Below are positions 62,931 through 64,000 of a stretch of DNA of 64,000 nucleotides, piece by piece. The notes below the pieces were generated by a model that did no database searches, had not been told where the DNA came from, and saw only the letters and a program-made list of their open reading frames with translations. Within the stretch, counting starts at the first letter, position 1, and every line of letters starts with the position of its first letter. Where the stretch lies: positions 1 through 64,000 of the forward strand of contig JARKNW010000165.1 in the NCBI GenBank assembly GCA_029976075.1. Reading direction: 5' to 3'. The position numbers and the translations under genes are program-made. The DNA is from Pleomorphomonas sp. GTDB taxonomy: Bacteria > Pseudomonadota > Alphaproteobacteria > Rhizobiales > Pleomorphomonadaceae.

Positions 62931-63923
62931 ATGAGCTCATCCTATCAGAAGACGGTACTCGTCACCGGCGGGGCCGGATTCCTGGGTAGCCATCTCTGCG
63001 ATCGGCTGCTCCGGGACGGACACAAGGTCATAAGCCTTGATAACTATCAGACCGGGAGCCGCTCGAACCTGTCCAAGCAGATTCTAAACCCGGACCTTGA
63101 GCTGATAGAGGCGGATGTTGCCGATCCATTTCCGAACATTAAGGTTGACGAGATCTATCACCTCGCTTGCCCGGCCTCGCCGCCTCACTACCAGGAGAGC
63201 CCGATCACCACGTTGAGAACCAGTCTGCTGGGCGCCCTCAATGTACTGGAACTGTCGCTTCGGACCGAGGCCCGCGTGCTGCTTGCCTCGACCAGCGAAG
63301 TCTATGGTGATCCTCTGGTTCATCCCCAACCGGAGAGCTATTTCGGCAACGTCAACTCATTCGGCAAGCGTGCATGTTACGACGAGGGCAAACGGGCAGC
63401 CGAGGCCCTGTTCCATGCCTATGCCGGCGAGAAAGACGTCGACATTCGGATCGCTCGCATCTTCAATACCTATGGTCCGCGCATGCAGCCTGATGATGGC
63501 CGCGTCGTCTCGAACTTCGTCATGGAAGCGCTCCAGAATCAGCCGATCACCATCTATGGCGATGGATCGCAGACGCGTTCGTTCTGCTATGTCGACGACC
63601 TCGTGGAGGGGCTCGTCCGTCTGATGGCCAGTGACGTCGACACCCCCATCAATCTCGGCAACCCCGGTGAGTTCAGCGTGACCGACCTCGCGGCCATGGT
63701 GGTTGCGATGACCGGTTCGCATTCGTCGGTGTCCTATCTGCCATTGCCCGCCGACGATCCTCGTCGCCGGCGCCCCGACATCTCCAAGGCGGAGCGTCTG
63801 CTCGACTGGAGGCCGACCGTCTCGCTGGAGGCCGGCCTGGGACCGACCATCGCCTACTTCAGGGACGTCGTTTCCGTTCCATCGTCCGACCATCAACCCG
63901 CCTCTCTTCAGCCGGTTGCCTGA
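62931..63923 (+). CDS. UDP-glucuronate decarboxylase-like sugar nucleotide enzyme
   Basis: A 330-residue extended SDR enzyme. The NAD site is GGAGFLGSHLCD. The blocks YHLACPASPPHYQ, TSEVYGDPLVHPQPESYFGNVN and CYDEGKR, with the catalytic Tyr-x3-Lys, match UDP-xylose synthases, which turn UDP-glucuronate into UDP-xylose. It starts 28 bp after the co-polymerase gene. It would supply xylose or a related sugar for the second polysaccharide. Confidence 0.87.
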   Translation: MSSSYQKTVLVTGGAGFLGSHLCDRLLRDGHKVISLDNYQTGSRSNLSKQILNPDLELIEADVADPFPNIKVDEIYHLACPASPPHYQESPITTLRTSLLGALNVLELSLRTEARVLLASTSEVYGDPLVHPQPESYFGNVNSFGKRACYDEGKRAAEALFHAYAGEKDVDIRIARIFNTYGPRMQPDDGRVVSNFVMEALQNQPITIYGDGSQTRSFCYVDDLVEGLVRLMASDVDTPINLGNPGEFSVTDLAAMVVAMTGSHSSVSYLPLPADDPRRRRPDISKAERLLDWRPTVSLEAGLGPTIAYFRDVVSVPSSDHQPASLQPVA

Positions 63924-64000
63924 ATGAAGTTGCTGACCCGTCGATCCGTGCTGGCGGCTTGCGCTGGTCTGCCATTGATCGGGCCAGCGGCAGCCAGTGC
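63924..64000 (+). CDS. Exported protein, 5' end only (runs off the window)
   Basis: ATG 63924 directly follows the stop of the previous gene. The 25 visible residues begin MKLLTRRSVLAACAGLPLIG and end in an Ala-rich stretch, a Tat- or Sec-type signal peptide with twin arginines. The mature protein lies outside the window, so nothing more can be said except that it probably belongs to the polysaccharide operon. Confidence 0.7.
   Translation, partial: MKLLTRRSVLAACAGLPLIGPAAAS

Overview
This window looks like chromosomal DNA of a metabolically versatile alphaproteobacterium, most likely of the Hyphomicrobiales (Rhizobiales). The evidence is the high-GC coding sequence over most of its length, the many ABC importers for organic nitrogen and sugars, a DctB/DctD-type two-component system with sigma-54 promoters, an sdhCDAB operon and a BclA/SbmA-type exporter. 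The genus cannot be fixed from sequence reading alone.

Region 1 (1-10150) looks like an accessory segment. It opens with the end of an IS5-type transposase and closes with a tyrosine recombinase, a small XRE regulator and a run of 10-bp repeats. Between them is a noticeably AT-richer exopolysaccharide module: a Wza-type outer-membrane lipoprotein, a secreted glycine-rich protein, a Wzc-type tyrosine autokinase, a membrane-anchored protein, a PPP-family phosphatase and a second membrane-anchored protein. No glycosyltransferase, flippase or polymerase is present.

Region 2 (10256-18356) is an amide-utilisation operon. A strong sigma-70-type promoter is followed by an ANTAR-type two-hairpin leader whose second hairpin overlaps an intrinsic terminator. 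Then come an AmiC-like sensor, an AmiR-like ANTAR antiterminator, a dipeptide/nickel-type ABC importer and an acetamidase/formamidase. Region 3 (18375-27565, mostly minus strand) is a purine-salvage operon: two divergent adenine-deaminase paralogues bracket a BMP-type nucleoside ABC importer, with a divergent AraC-type regulator. A GAF-GGDEF-EAL protein follows.

Region 4 (29765-34599) is a ribose-type sugar ABC operon with a LacI-family regulator and a palindromic operator. Region 5 (34684-44494) is an asparagine/aspartate catabolic regulon: a DctD/DctB-like (AauR/AauS-like) pair, a dicarboxylate/acidic amino-acid symporter, aspartase, class I fumarase and periplasmic asparaginase. Palindromes of the form TTCGG-N4-CCGAA sit about 105-110 bp upstream of sigma-54 promoters for aspA and ansB. 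Together these genes would carry asparagine to aspartate, fumarate and malate.

Region 6 (44520-61199) holds a chemoreceptor, aldose epimerase, tRNA-Ser(GGA), a phosphatase-like protein lacking its catalytic arginine, and sdhCDAB. In the sequence as given sdhA is broken by a 406-bp tandem duplication whose copies differ at about 9 percent of positions. A beta-1,2-glucan-type operon (BclA/SbmA-like ABC exporter, GH3, GH144-like, alpha/beta hydrolase) and a small DUF1737/YbaK pair follow. Region 7 (61439-64000) begins a second exopolysaccharide locus: a Wzz/GumC-type co-polymerase, a UDP-glucuronate decarboxylase-like enzyme and the start of an exported protein cut by the window edge.
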